In this document: in pieces, positions 63,627-64,000 of the stretch
Layout: each line of letters opens with the position of its first letter
Numbering within the stretch: the stretch's first letter is position 1
Made by a program: the position numbers and the translations under genes
DNA from: an uncultured Bdellovibrionales bacterium
GTDB lineage: Bacteria > Bdellovibrionota > FAC87 > UBA2466
Assembly (NCBI GenBank): GCA_937903155.1
Contig: CALCZU010000024.1
Location: 1-64,000 of the forward strand
DNA length: 64,000 nucleotides
Direction: 5' to 3'
The notes under the pieces: model-generated
What the model saw: only the letters and a program-made list of their open reading frames with translations
The model's database searches: none
Told to the model about the DNA's origin: nothing

Positions 63627-64000
63627 ATGAATCCTTGGATAAATTATCACCATTTGTATTACTTTAAAGTCATTGCGGAAGAAGACAGCGTTTCTAAAGC
63701 CGCAAAAAAACTGCGTTTAGGACAGCCCACCTTGAGCGCCCAACTGAAGCAATTTGAGGAAGCGCTCGGCGTTACTTTATTTGAACGCAAACATAAGAGA
63801 CTCGTGTTGACGGAACAAGGTAAAATAGCCCTTGATTACGCCCGCAGTATTTTCAAAATGGGTTCTGAAATGTATGAAGTACTGCACGACAGATTTCTTC
63901 CACAGAAAATTTCTCTGCATATCGGTGCTATCGACAGCGTTGCAAAACAAGTGATTCTGCAAATGGTCCAAATGGCCCTCAAATTGCGTCACTGTCAGGT
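63627..64000 (+). CDS. NhaR-like LysR regulator, 5' part (runs off the window)
   Basis: The first 124 codons of a LysR-family regulator. MNPWINYHHLYYFKVIAEED and SVSKAAKKLRLGQPTLSAQL match NhaR (NYHHLYYF, then SQPTISAQL). LFERKHKRLVLTEQG completes the winged helix, and the effector domain starts at IGAIDSVAKQV. NhaR responds to sodium in E. coli; related proteins have other signals. The 3' end lies beyond base 64000. Start supported by a GAAGAG site. Confidence 0.9.
   Translation, partial: MNPWINYHHLYYFKVIAEEDSVSKAAKKLRLGQPTLSAQLKQFEEALGVTLFERKHKRLVLTEQGKIALDYARSIFKMGSEMYEVLHDRFLPQKISLHIGAIDSVAKQVILQMVQMALKLRHCQ

Overview
Organism. The window looks like one end of a draft contig from a Gram-negative bacterium, most plausibly a member of the Bdellovibrionota (Bdellovibrio-like) lineage. 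The clues are a TIGR02147/DUF4423 regulator, a very high density of small exported proteins and lipoproteins, several exported proteases, a TatA and a Tat-exported oxidoreductase, and type IV pilin-like genes. This placement is an inference from gene content; there is no rRNA or other marker gene here. The first 49 bases are not genomic: they match an Illumina TruSeq index adapter left in the assembly.

Layout. 50-9.6 kb: a truncated glycosyltransferase, an exported membrane protein, an M15-type peptidase, an exported HNH nuclease, two metzincin lipoproteins, a trypsin-like lipoprotein, and a TIGR02147 regulator translationally coupled to a large unknown protein behind a perfect palindrome. 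9.6-20.9 kb: an exported GyrI-like protein, a sigma-70-like protein with a signal peptide, Fe/Mn superoxide dismutase, an exported SpoIIE-like phosphatase, an exported polynucleotide 3'-phosphatase-like protein, a DUF2867-type oxidoreductase and several unknown secreted proteins. 21-30 kb: an RCC1 propeller protein, a Cys-paired repeat protein, a LysR regulator, an exported HAD protein and candidate cysteine hydrolases. 30.3-34.9 kb: a three-gene pilin-like operon ending in a pilin-type N-terminus fused to 14 RCC1 repeats, then a protein-glutaminase-like enzyme. 35-45 kb: a soluble RsbRD-type histidine kinase, an exported protein of an unnamed family, a lipase-like hydrolase, a giant LamG/Ig protein coupled to a small lipoprotein, and a membrane PilZ protein. 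45.4-53.2 kb: TatA, a Tat-exported GMC oxidoreductase, a divergent PanB, an apparently exported topoisomerase IB, a second Cys-repeat lipoprotein and an outer-membrane pair. 53.4-64 kb: a 1545-residue delta-60/kelch/Ig protein, PhnA, a SUMF1-like protein, a frameshifted kelch pseudogene, small secreted proteins and a truncated NhaR-like regulator.

How it fits together. About three quarters of the genes encode a signal peptide, lipobox or pilin-type leader, so this is largely a cell-envelope and secretome region. Two themes stand out. First, several protein families that normally work on nucleic acids or transcription in the cytoplasm (topoisomerase IB, polynucleotide 3'-phosphatase, HNH nuclease, sigma-70-like, GyrI-like) carry export-type N-termini here. 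Second, the surface proteins are built in sevens: 7 RCC1, 14 RCC1 and 7 kelch repeats (one or two seven-bladed propellers), plus 7 Ig-like repeats. Both fit a cell that handles macromolecules of other cells or of its surroundings, but that reading is inference. I saw no rRNA, tRNA, CRISPR array, transposase, phage or replication origin, and no gene-free stretch longer than about 300 bases.
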